Positions 25,527 through 33,530 of a DNA stretch of 64,000 nucleotides are shown one piece after another (position 1 is the first letter of the stretch; every line of letters starts with the position of its first letter). This stretch comes from Zhouia amylolytica (lineage in GTDB: Bacteria > Bacteroidota > Bacteroidia > Flavobacteriales > Flavobacteriaceae): contig NZ_FPAG01000009.1 in assembly GCF_900116365.1 (NCBI RefSeq), forward strand, positions 1 to 64,000. The letters run 5' to 3'. Below the pieces are notes generated by a model that saw nothing but the letters and a program-made list of their open reading frames with translations, was not told where the DNA came from and made no database searches. Both the position numbers and the translations under genes were made by a program.

Positions 25527-26483
25527 ATGAACCAAAATCAATTAAAAAAATATATTAATAACGACCTCTCGGAAACTGAAAAGGAAGAGGTGTTAAACTG
25601 GATTAACAGTGACGTTCGTCATCAAGAGTTATATAATCAACTTAAGACTGAACACACTCTTCATTTATTAAAACAAGAACAACATTCAACTTCAGACTAT
25701 TCTTTTATCACAAAAAAGAAAAAACGAAAACAGTTTAAGATTTATGCAGCTGCTGTAACCATACTGGTGTTATGCATCGTTTCTATCAAATACTCATCAA
25801 GTATACTTGAACAAGGCGTACTCCCTAATTTAGTTTCAGTAACTAACATCAACGGAGCGCATAAAAATGTCACCTTACCAGATGGAACCTCTGTTACTCT
25901 AAATTCCAACAGCTCCATAAGCTACCCGGAAAAATTCAATGACTCTGTCAGGTATGTAAACTTATCCGGGGAGGCTTATTTCGATGTTCAGCACAATCCA
26001 AACAAACCTTTCATAGTTGATGTGAACGGTATTGATATTCGGGTATTAGGAACGTCCTTCAATGTAAAAGCCTATGACGAAGACCAAAAAGTTGAAACTA
26101 CTCTGGTAAGCGGTAAAGTAGAAATTTGGGATGATTCTAAAGAAAAAAACCTTACGCTCAGTCCTTCAGAACGAGCCACATTCAATAAAAAGAAACAAAA
26201 TCTAAGAAAAGAGAAGGTTAATTCTGATGATATTATAGCATGGAAAGAAGGAAAACTAATTTTCAAACAAGTTCCTTTAAAACATGTTATAAAGGATTTA
26301 GAAAGAAAATATGGGGTTGATATAACCGTTAAATCCAGAGATCTTAATAACTATAAATACACCGGTACATTTAATAACCTCACTCTGGATGAAACTTTGG
26401 ACATCCTGGAGATATCACTATCAATTAATTACACTAAAAGCAATAAGAAGATAATCATTAGTAAAAAACCAATCACTGAATGA
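25527..26483 (+). CDS. FecR-family anti-sigma factor
   Basis: Inner-membrane signal transducer of 318 residues. A short cytoplasmic N-terminal domain (1-70) binds the sigma factor, one transmembrane helix follows (about 73-92, YAAAVTILVLCIVSIKYSS), then the periplasmic FecR domain (about 110-220, NVTLPDGTSVTLNSNS and GEAYFDVQHNPNKPF) and a C-terminal DUF4974 domain (about 247-315, LIFKQVPLKHVIKDLERKYG), which resembles the signalling STN domain and contacts the SusC N-terminus. It lies 47 bases after the sigma gene and is probably co-transcribed with it. Confidence 0.93.
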   Translation: MNQNQLKKYINNDLSETEKEEVLNWINSDVRHQELYNQLKTEHTLHLLKQEQHSTSDYSFITKKKKRKQFKIYAAAVTILVLCIVSIKYSSSILEQGVLPNLVSVTNINGAHKNVTLPDGTSVTLNSNSSISYPEKFNDSVRYVNLSGEAYFDVQHNPNKPFIVDVNGIDIRVLGTSFNVKAYDEDQKVETTLVSGKVEIWDDSKEKNLTLSPSERATFNKKKQNLRKEKVNSDDIIAWKEGKLIFKQVPLKHVIKDLERKYGVDITVKSRDLNNYKYTGTFNNLTLDETLDILEISLSINYTKSNKKIIISKKPITE

Positions 26484-26495
26484 ATTAAAAACAAA

Positions 26496-26520
26496 AAGAG
26501 CGTGCGCCACACACGCTCTT
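26496..26520 (+). terminator. hairpin between FecR and SusC genes
   Basis: AAGAGCGTG (26496-26504) pairs perfectly with CACGCTCTT (26512-26520). Only CTTCT follows instead of a T-run, so termination may be partial. It separates the regulators from the receptor genes and could lower read-through into susC. Confidence 0.55.
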
Positions 26521-26570
26521 CTATCTAACCATTATTAATAACAGTTAAATTAATTAAACTTCACAAAATT

Positions 26571-29500
26571 ATGAAAAAAAAAGGCTCTATTGGATGTATA
26601 TCCAAAATACCTATCATTCGTCTTATGAAGATTTATACGATCTTATTATGCATAACAATGGCACGAATATTTGCCTTGGACGGCTATGCCCAGAATATCT
26701 CATTGGACTTCACGAATTCGGAACTGGAAAGTATCTTTTCCGACATTGAAAACAAAAGTGACTTTAACTTCATTTACAGTAATAACCTTGTGGATGTTTC
26801 AAAGAAAACATCTATTAAGGTTGTCAATGAAAAATTAGCTGATGTTCTAGAAAAGCTCTTCGCAAAAACAAACATCAAATATCGTATAATCGAGAAACAT
26901 ATAGTTTTATATCCGGAGAACTCTGAATCAAAAAACAATGAATTAAATTCAAGCATTGAAAGCAGTATAAATTTGGCCGAAATGCTGGACCGAATTGATC
27001 CTGAAAGAATTACCCAAATGATCACAGGTTCGATGCAGAATCAAGTGACAGGAAGGGTTGTTGATGCCTCTGGCATTCCTCTTGCAGGCGTATCCATTAT
27101 CGTTAAAGGAACTACCAATGGAACTTCTACTGATTTTGATGGAAATTACACCTTAAACGTTGCGGGAACAAATCCTATTCTCGTATTCTCTTACGTGGGT
27201 TTTAAGTCAGTAGAACGCCCGGTAAACAATCAAAACGTCATTAATATCTCCATGGTTGAAGACGCTGCTCAACTGGATGAAGTTGTTGTAGTCGGTTATG
27301 GCACTCAAAAGAAAATTAACGTTACCGGATCTGTTGCGTCTATCAAGGCTGAGGATGTGGTAAAAACCCCTACTTCTAATGTGAAGGGACTTATTATAGG
27401 TCAGGTACCAGGTGTTATAACGAATCAAACTCCGGGATTACCCGGACAAGACAATGTCGATTTAAGCATTCGAGGTTTCGGTAATCCTTTAGTCATCGTA
27501 GATGGAGTGGAGTCTTTTTTAGACCGGATCGACCCTAATGATATTGAGAGCATTTCGATTCTAAAGGATGCCTCGGCTGCTATTTATGGTGTGAGAGGTG
27601 GTGATGGTGTAATTTTGGTAACCACAAAAAGAGGTAAAGCCGGAAAAACTCAAGTAAATTATCATGGGTATACGGGGGTTCAAAAAGCCGTGAAATTTCC
27701 AGAACCTGCATCGGCTGCAGCATATATTCAAGCTAAAAGAAATGGAATTTTCAATGTTCAATACGATCCGCAGGATCCAAACGCTGCTATCAACTATGGT
27801 GATTTTACCGAAGAAAGGCTTGAACAATACCAGTCTGGTGAATTAACCAGTTACAACTGGGTTGATGCCCTATTAAAAAATGGGGGTGCACAACTTGCTT
27901 CCCACAATATAAGCGCCAGTGGAGGATCGGAAAAAGTAAGGTTCTATACTTCTTTGGGAACGCTTAACCAGGATGGAATTTTTAAAGGAGATTATAGTTA
28001 TAAAAAGCTAACCATTACCAATAATTTAGATGCAAAACTAACCGAAGATCTCAGCTTAATCCTGAACAGTTCATATATCGATGAGACCAGAGATTATGCT
28101 GCCTTTGGTGTTGGAACCATTTGGAATGACCTAAGAACATCACAACCTTTTTATCCTACTGCACTTCCTGATCCGGATAAAGTTCCTTACAGTGGATTTA
28201 CAGAACGTTCACCCATTGCCAGAACTCAGAAAAGATTTGGAGGGTACAATTTTACTACTTTAGAAACTCTTGCTGCTGCTTTAGAACTTAAATATGAAAT
28301 TCCTTTTGTAGAAGGACTAACCATTGGTGCAAAAGCCAATGTCCGAAATCGACGTATCTATTTTGAGAATCTGGAAAAAACATATGGTGTTTATCGATAT
28401 GATCAGGACACAGATGAATATTCTCTTGTATCTACCGTAAATCAGAATCCATCCTTTTCAAAAGGTTTTACAAATAGCGGTTCCGATCCTAGTGTAAGAT
28501 TATTATCGCGATTCTATGCGGATTACAACAATAATTTGGGAGATCATAATTTTGGAGCCCTGGCCTTTATAGAACAAGAAGATAATGAGATCAACACTTT
28601 AAGTGCCACCCGGAGGAATTTATTATCGGATGATGTTCCGACCATTACTGCGGGTGATGACGGCTTAACTACTACAGGAGGGAATGGTCAACCGGTTGAA
28701 TACTCGCGAATTAGTATCGCTGGTAGATTTAATTATTCCTTCAAAGAAAAATACCTTTTGGAAGCTACCCTTCGAGCTGATGCAAGTTCTAAAGTTTCAC
28801 CAAATGTTCGATGGGGTTATTTCCCTTCTATTTCCCTTGGCTGGAATATTGCCAAAGAGAACTTTATGAAAAGTTCACCGTTTAATGAGCTAAAACTAAG
28901 ACTTTCATATAGTGAAACCGGTAAAGATGATAATATAGGTAATACCACATTTGATTATTTAACGGGATATAATGAACTAAATACAGTTTATTATTTAGAC
29001 GGAAACCCGGTAACCAATATCGTAACAGCAGGATTGGTAAACCCTTATTTAACCTGGGTTAATGTATCATTATATAATGCAGGGTTGGATTTTAGCTTAG
29101 ATGGCGGAAAATACTATGGGAATTTCGATGTTTTTTACAGGGTTCGGGAAGGACTTGTTGGCCCTGCAATTGAGGATGTTCCTTCTACTTTTGGAGCCGA
29201 CTTACCATTGGTAAATATTAATTCCCGTAACGATCATGGTTTTGAAATCCTTGCCGGTTATAAAGGAAGTATCGGAGACTTTAAAATTGATTTATCAGGT
29301 ACTTTCAGTTACGCCAGAGAACGTTATCAGGATATCCAGGAAAATATTGATGCCAGTGACCCCAACCAGGTAAGAATTGACCAATTGAGCGGACGCTATG
29401 TAAACAGAACATTCGGATACATCTCAGATGGATTGTTCAATACCCAGCAAGAAGTAGATGAATATCTAGGTGCACACACCATTGAAACCATAAATGGCTC

Positions 29501-30122
29501 ACCAATGGTTGGAGATATCAGATATAAGGATGTAAGTGGTCCGGATGGCTCTCCAGATGGTATTATAAACAGGTTTGATGTTCGTGAAATAGGATATGGC
29601 GAAAACCCTGATATTAACTTTAGTTTGAATACAAGATTCTCTTATAAGAACTTTTCTTTATCCATGTTATGGCAAGGTGCTTCACTATTTGATGTTAGAG
29701 GCACAGGACTTTACAGAGCTCCTTTCAATAACGAACAGGTTCCCCTGACGTTACATACCAAATATAGCTGGACACAAGATCCTAATAATCCTGGCATTGG
29801 TAACAATCCAAATGCCCAATTACCAGCTTTTAACAATGACGGGAGTCGCGTATGGAACGATACGTTTTCTGATTTCTGGTTAAAAGACGGAACCTTTCTT
29901 CGTCTAAAAACAGCAACTTTTGCATATCAAATGCCTAAAAGATCTTTAGAAATCTTAGGACTGAACAATTTAGAGTTTTATGTGACCGGGGATAATTTAT
30001 TTGCCCTAACCAGATTAGGAATGTATGAAGACCTTTTAGACCCTGAGCAAGCCTTTAATAATTCGGGCTACTCCTTACCTCTTCTGAGAACCTATACATT
30101 CGGAGTTAGATTAGGTCTGTAA
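26571..30122 (+). CDS. SusC/RagA-family TonB-dependent receptor with STN signalling domain
   Basis: Outer-membrane importer of 1183 residues. The order is signal sequence (about 17-41, ending DGYAQ), STN signalling domain (about 45-110, ISLDFTNSELESIFSDIEN), a linker, a carboxypeptidase-D-like regulatory domain (about 158-225, VTGRVVDASGIPLAGVSIIV), the plug with the usual LDEVVVVGYGTQKK start (about 234), and then the 22-strand barrel. The N-terminal STN domain shows that it also signals through FecR to the sigma factor, as FecA does. It works with the SusD lipoprotein encoded 36 bases downstream to bind and import a glycan or peptide. No hydrolase adjoins to reveal the ligand. Confidence 0.95.
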   Translation: MKKKGSIGCISKIPIIRLMKIYTILLCITMARIFALDGYAQNISLDFTNSELESIFSDIENKSDFNFIYSNNLVDVSKKTSIKVVNEKLADVLEKLFAKTNIKYRIIEKHIVLYPENSESKNNELNSSIESSINLAEMLDRIDPERITQMITGSMQNQVTGRVVDASGIPLAGVSIIVKGTTNGTSTDFDGNYTLNVAGTNPILVFSYVGFKSVERPVNNQNVINISMVEDAAQLDEVVVVGYGTQKKINVTGSVASIKAEDVVKTPTSNVKGLIIGQVPGVITNQTPGLPGQDNVDLSIRGFGNPLVIVDGVESFLDRIDPNDIESISILKDASAAIYGVRGGDGVILVTTKRGKAGKTQVNYHGYTGVQKAVKFPEPASAAAYIQAKRNGIFNVQYDPQDPNAAINYGDFTEERLEQYQSGELTSYNWVDALLKNGGAQLASHNISASGGSEKVRFYTSLGTLNQDGIFKGDYSYKKLTITNNLDAKLTEDLSLILNSSYIDETRDYAAFGVGTIWNDLRTSQPFYPTALPDPDKVPYSGFTERSPIARTQKRFGGYNFTTLETLAAALELKYEIPFVEGLTIGAKANVRNRRIYFENLEKTYGVYRYDQDTDEYSLVSTVNQNPSFSKGFTNSGSDPSVRLLSRFYADYNNNLGDHNFGALAFIEQEDNEINTLSATRRNLLSDDVPTITAGDDGLTTTGGNGQPVEYSRISIAGRFNYSFKEKYLLEATLRADASSKVSPNVRWGYFPSISLGWNIAKENFMKSSPFNELKLRLSYSETGKDDNIGNTTFDYLTGYNELNTVYYLDGNPVTNIVTAGLVNPYLTWVNVSLYNAGLDFSLDGGKYYGNFDVFYRVREGLVGPAIEDVPSTFGADLPLVNINSRNDHGFEILAGYKGSIGDFKIDLSGTFSYARERYQDIQENIDASDPNQVRIDQLSGRYVNRTFGYISDGLFNTQQEVDEYLGAHTIETINGSPMVGDIRYKDVSGPDGSPDGIINRFDVREIGYGENPDINFSLNTRFSYKNFSLSMLWQGASLFDVRGTGLYRAPFNNEQVPLTLHTKYSWTQDPNNPGIGNNPNAQLPAFNNDGSRVWNDTFSDFWLKDGTFLRLKTATFAYQMPKRSLEILGLNNLEFYVTGDNLFALTRLGMYEDLLDPEQAFNNSGYSLPLLRTYTFGVRLGL

Positions 30123-30158
30123 AAGTTATTTTTTGAATTAATAATAAAGAATTCAATC

Positions 30159-31904
30159 ATGAGAAAAATATTTATAATTACAACCATATTAATTACATGC
30201 TTTAGTTGTGAAAAACAACTTACCAAGGAAGCACCGTTCATTTCTGAAAATGTAGTTTTCGAGTCTGAAAACTTAACGGAAGCATATATCGCGGATATTT
30301 ATTCAAGATCGGCTTTTCAAGTAGCCTCTAATGAAAACATGGGACTTATATCAGCGGTAGGAGCTGAACACATCAACTTTGCAAACTGGCAGACCCCTAA
30401 CAATGCATTTATCAGGTTATACTCTGAAGAAACGGGTCCTGGGCCGCTGGATCGATGGAACTTTTTCAACATAAGAAACATGAATTATTTATTGGAGAAT
30501 ATCGAATCCAGTGAAACCCTTAGTCAAGAATACATTCAAGCTAAAAAAGCAGAAGTGAGATTCCTGAGAGCTTATGATTATTTTGAAATGGTAAAAAGAT
30601 TTGGCGGTGTTCCCATTGTAACCAAAGTTCAAAATCAAAGTGACCCGGAAGCGGAGCTCTATGTTTCAAGAAACACGGAACAAGAAGTATATGACTTCAT
30701 TTACAACGAAACGCAGGCCATCCTCGACAATTTTGACAACAGTGCTGTAGGCGCCGATGGAAGAGTGGATAAGTACACGGTTCTTATGTTACAAAGCAGA
30801 GCAATGTTATATGCCGCCAGTATTGCTAAAAATGGTGAAGAAGGACCCAATGGCGTTACAGGAATTCCCGGAAACTTAGCCAATTCATATTATCAAAAAA
30901 GTTATGATGCTTCAATGGAAGTGATAAACTCCGGTATGTTCAGTTTAATTAATGCGGGAGATGACAAGGTTAGCAATTATGCTTCCATTTTTTTAACTGA
31001 AGGGTCAAGTAATCCAGAAACCATTTTCGCCGAAGTTTTTGAACCTGTAATTAAAGGACATAATTTAGATTTATTGGCAACGCCAGCAGGTTTTAATGCC
31101 ACCTGGAATTCTAACTTCCCTGTTTTATACGACTTTGTGGAACTTTTTGACTTTACGGATGGCAGGTCTGGTAAAATTGACAGATCGTTATTCAATTCGG
31201 AAACTGAGTGGGATATCAACGATTTTTTCGGAAACAGAGATCCAAGGTTTAGAGCCTCTGTTTTTTATCCAGAATCTGAATGGCAAGGTGAAAGCGTATG
31301 GTTCCATAACAACACCATTTTGTCTGATGGAACCAAAGTGAATAGCACCACGCAAACTATCACCAGGATAGATGGAACAGAAATGCCCCAGGCAAGTGAG
31401 CCTAGAAACCGTAGAAACACTGCGCTTTTACTTAGAAAAAGGGTCGATGAGAACAATCCTGATCCCTCCGCCGGACAATCTGGCCAGGACTTCATAGTTT
31501 TCAGATATGCAGAAACCTTATTAAACTTTGCTGAAGCTGCTTTTTATTTAGGCAATACGGGTGAAGCACTGGATGCTATAAATCAAATCAGGGAAAGGGC
31601 AGGTATGCCTTTAAGAATAGGTATTACAGAAGACAATATTCGTCAAGAAAGACAAGTGGAGCTTTGCTTCGAAAATCACCGCTTTTGGGATTTAATCAGG
31701 TGGAGAATTGCAGATCAGTATTTAGATCAGGTAAGAACCAGAGGTCTTGTATATAGTTATAACTTAGATTCAAACAAATATATTATAACCTTAAAAAATG
31801 CCGAAACACAGATTCGTTCTTTTGGGCCGGAAAGATACTATTTACCTTTTGCACAAGGTCGATTAGCAGACAATCCAAATTTAGTTCAAAACCCGGGGTA
31901 TTAA
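30159..31904 (+). CDS. SusD/RagB-family nutrient-binding lipoprotein
   Basis: Surface lipoprotein of 581 residues with a lipobox FSC (Cys17). The SusD-like N-terminal TPR region shows LSQEYIQAKKAEVRFLRAYDYFEMVKRFGG-type helices (about 125-155). The C-terminal RagB/SusD region has FRYAETLLNFAEAAFYLG and INQIRERAGMP, and the family hallmark RQERQVELCFENHRFWDLIRW-type motif lies near 495-515. It forms the lid on the SusC receptor encoded just upstream. A strong terminator follows. Substrate unknown. Confidence 0.95.
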   Translation: MRKIFIITTILITCFSCEKQLTKEAPFISENVVFESENLTEAYIADIYSRSAFQVASNENMGLISAVGAEHINFANWQTPNNAFIRLYSEETGPGPLDRWNFFNIRNMNYLLENIESSETLSQEYIQAKKAEVRFLRAYDYFEMVKRFGGVPIVTKVQNQSDPEAELYVSRNTEQEVYDFIYNETQAILDNFDNSAVGADGRVDKYTVLMLQSRAMLYAASIAKNGEEGPNGVTGIPGNLANSYYQKSYDASMEVINSGMFSLINAGDDKVSNYASIFLTEGSSNPETIFAEVFEPVIKGHNLDLLATPAGFNATWNSNFPVLYDFVELFDFTDGRSGKIDRSLFNSETEWDINDFFGNRDPRFRASVFYPESEWQGESVWFHNNTILSDGTKVNSTTQTITRIDGTEMPQASEPRNRRNTALLLRKRVDENNPDPSAGQSGQDFIVFRYAETLLNFAEAAFYLGNTGEALDAINQIRERAGMPLRIGITEDNIRQERQVELCFENHRFWDLIRWRIADQYLDQVRTRGLVYSYNLDSNKYIITLKNAETQIRSFGPERYYLPFAQGRLADNPNLVQNPGY

Positions 31905-31914
31905 TTTATATAGT

Positions 31915-31944
31915 AAAAAGCCTTCGCGATTGCGAAGGCTTTTT
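31915..31944. terminator. bidirectional terminator after susCD
   Basis: AAAAAGCCTTCGC (31915-31927), GATT loop, GCGAAGGCTTTTT (31932-31944). It sits between the converging susD and gamma-carbonic anhydrase genes. Confidence 0.92.
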
Positions 31945-31947
31945 ATT

Positions 31948-32463
31948 TTAATCTTCTTTATACCAGGATGCATACTTTACATAATTATTAGCAATCCGTT
32001 CAATTTCTCCTTTAGTTAAATCCGGACTTACATCTTTAACTTTTCTGGCTGGGACACCAGCATAAATACTACCTGACTCTACATGAGTATTTTGAGTTAC
32101 TACAGCTCCCGCTGCAATGATACTATTACTTTCCACTACACAGTTATCCATAACTACACTTCCCATTCCTATTAGAACATTATCATGAATGGTACAACCG
32201 TGTACAATGGCATTATGCCCTATGGATACATTGTTACCTATAGTCGTTGGATGTTTTTGATACGTACAATGAATTACTGCTCCATCCTGTACGTTGACCT
32301 TATTACCCATTTTTATAAAATGAACGTCGCCCCGAATTACCGCATTATACCAAACACTACAATCATCGCCCATTACTACATCGCCCACAATAGTGGCATT
32401 TTCAGCTACATATGTATTCGTTCCCAGTACTGGTTTTTTGCCGTTTATTTCCTTTATTATCAT
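31948..32463 (-). CDS. gamma-carbonic anhydrase family hexapeptide protein
   Basis: A 171-residue left-handed beta-helix protein (YrdA/PaaY branch). Hexapeptide repeats run from about 15 to 140, for example NATIVGDVVMGDDCSVWYNA, VNVQDGAVIHCT and IGNNVSIGHNAIVHG. Histidines in the latter two segments are positioned as the metal ligands of gamma-class carbonic anhydrases. Activity as a carbonic anhydrase is plausible, but many close relatives are inactive or act elsewhere. It is a single gene, divergent from the NifU gene, with a -7 box 30 bases upstream. Confidence 0.88.
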   Translation of the reverse strand: MIIKEINGKKPVLGTNTYVAENATIVGDVVMGDDCSVWYNAVIRGDVHFIKMGNKVNVQDGAVIHCTYQKHPTTIGNNVSIGHNAIVHGCTIHDNVLIGMGSVVMDNCVVESNSIIAAGAVVTQNTHVESGSIYAGVPARKVKDVSPDLTKGEIERIANNYVKYASWYKED

Positions 32464-32492
32464 TGCTCTTAATTTTTAATCTTAATGATTTC

Positions 32493-32500
32493 CAAATATA
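32493..32500 (-). promoter_or_regulatory. -7 promoter box (TATATTTG) for the carbonic anhydrase gene
   Basis: A minus-strand match to TAnnTTTG 29 bases upstream of the ATG at 32463. No TTG is found at the expected spacing. Confidence 0.4.
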
Positions 32501-32524
32501 TATAATTAGGATAGTTTGATTTTG

Positions 32525-32532
32525 TAGTTTTG
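32525..32532 (+). promoter_or_regulatory. -7 promoter box (TAGTTTTG) for the NifU gene
   Basis: A plus-strand match to TAnnTTTG ending 11 bases before the first possible ATG (32544) and 17 before the preferred one (32550), so the leader would be very short. This favours the second ATG. Confidence 0.4.
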
Positions 32533-32549
32533 CATAAAATTAGATGATT

Positions 32550-33458
32550 ATGAGTAAGGTAACGATAAAGATTCAGCCGACTAACAGGCCGGCTATAGTT
32601 AAGTTTGAGGCTAATGTATTTCTAACCAAACATAAAAATTACGAATTCAAAAATATTGACGAGGCAAAGGATTCTCCATTAGCACAGCAACTTTTTTATT
32701 TACCCTTTACAAAAACGGTATATGTTTCTGGAAACTTCATTGCTATTGAACGTTATGATATTGTTGAATGGGCTGATGTTCAAAATGAAGTTGCTGAACA
32801 AATTGAAGCGTATTTAAATTCAGGGCAGCCAGTTGTTATAGAAGACACAGAAAACAAAAAAGTGCCTGTTTCTATTTATGCAGAGAACACTCCAAATCCG
32901 GCGGTAATGAAATTTGTTGCGAATAAAAAGCTGGTGTTATCTCCATTCGAATTTAAGAATATCGATGATGCAAAAGACGCCCCTTTAGCAAGTGCTCTTT
33001 TCCATTTCCCATTTGTTAAGGAAGTATTTATTGACGAAAATTATGTTTCCATTAGCAAATATGACATGGCTGATTGGAATGACATCGCTCAGGAATTAAG
33101 AGAGTTTATTCGAATGCATATAGAAGAAGGGAAAGAAATTATAACTGAAGCTTATTCAATTCAAAGTCAGAAAGAAAATAAATCAGCATCTGTGGCTTCA
33201 GATATTACTGATCTTGATGACACCTCTCAACAAATTGTTGACATATTAGAAGAATACGTGAAACCTGCTGTTGCCAGTGATGGTGGTAATATTGTTTTCA
33301 AGTCTTACGATGAACAAAGCAAAACGGTTAGCGTTATCCTTCAAGGTGCTTGTAGTGGCTGTCCATCTTCAACAATCACGCTAAAGAATGGAATTGAAAC
33401 CATGCTAAAAAATATGATGCAGGATAAGGTCAATGAAGTTGTAGCCATTAACGGATAA
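32550..33458 (+). CDS. NifU-like Fe-S carrier with two Nfu N-terminal domains
   Basis: Cytosolic iron-sulfur cluster carrier of 302 residues. Two tandem Nfu_N domains come first (about 3-95, VTIKIQPTNRPAIVKFEAN; about 105-200, VSIYAENTPNPAVMKFVAN), each with the FKNIDEAKDxPLAxxLF motif. The C-terminal NifU domain (about 225-300) has the cluster-binding motif CSGC (Cys268 and Cys271) in GACSGCPSSTITLK. It passes Fe-S clusters to target enzymes. The doubled N-terminal domain is characteristic of Bacteroidota. An ATG two codons upstream is also possible, but this start aligns with the usual beginning of the domain. Confidence 0.92.
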   Translation: MSKVTIKIQPTNRPAIVKFEANVFLTKHKNYEFKNIDEAKDSPLAQQLFYLPFTKTVYVSGNFIAIERYDIVEWADVQNEVAEQIEAYLNSGQPVVIEDTENKKVPVSIYAENTPNPAVMKFVANKKLVLSPFEFKNIDDAKDAPLASALFHFPFVKEVFIDENYVSISKYDMADWNDIAQELREFIRMHIEEGKEIITEAYSIQSQKENKSASVASDITDLDDTSQQIVDILEEYVKPAVASDGGNIVFKSYDEQSKTVSVILQGACSGCPSSTITLKNGIETMLKNMMQDKVNEVVAING

Positions 33459-33487
33459 TGACCACTGCTTTCTTTAGAAAAAATAAT

Positions 33488-33519
33488 AAAAAGGGCTCCG
33501 AATCATGGAGCCCTTTTTT
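33488..33519. terminator. bidirectional terminator
   Basis: AAAAAGGGCTCC (33488-33499), loop GAATCAT, GGAGCCCTTTTTT (33507-33519). It separates the converging NifU and phosphate-permease genes. Confidence 0.92.
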
Positions 33520-33530
33520 ATTTATTATTT

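Noticed and set aside
26496-26520. Hairpin before susC as a riboswitch
   Set aside because: It is a single simple stem-loop without the conserved junctions of any riboswitch class that I know. A partial terminator is the simpler reading.
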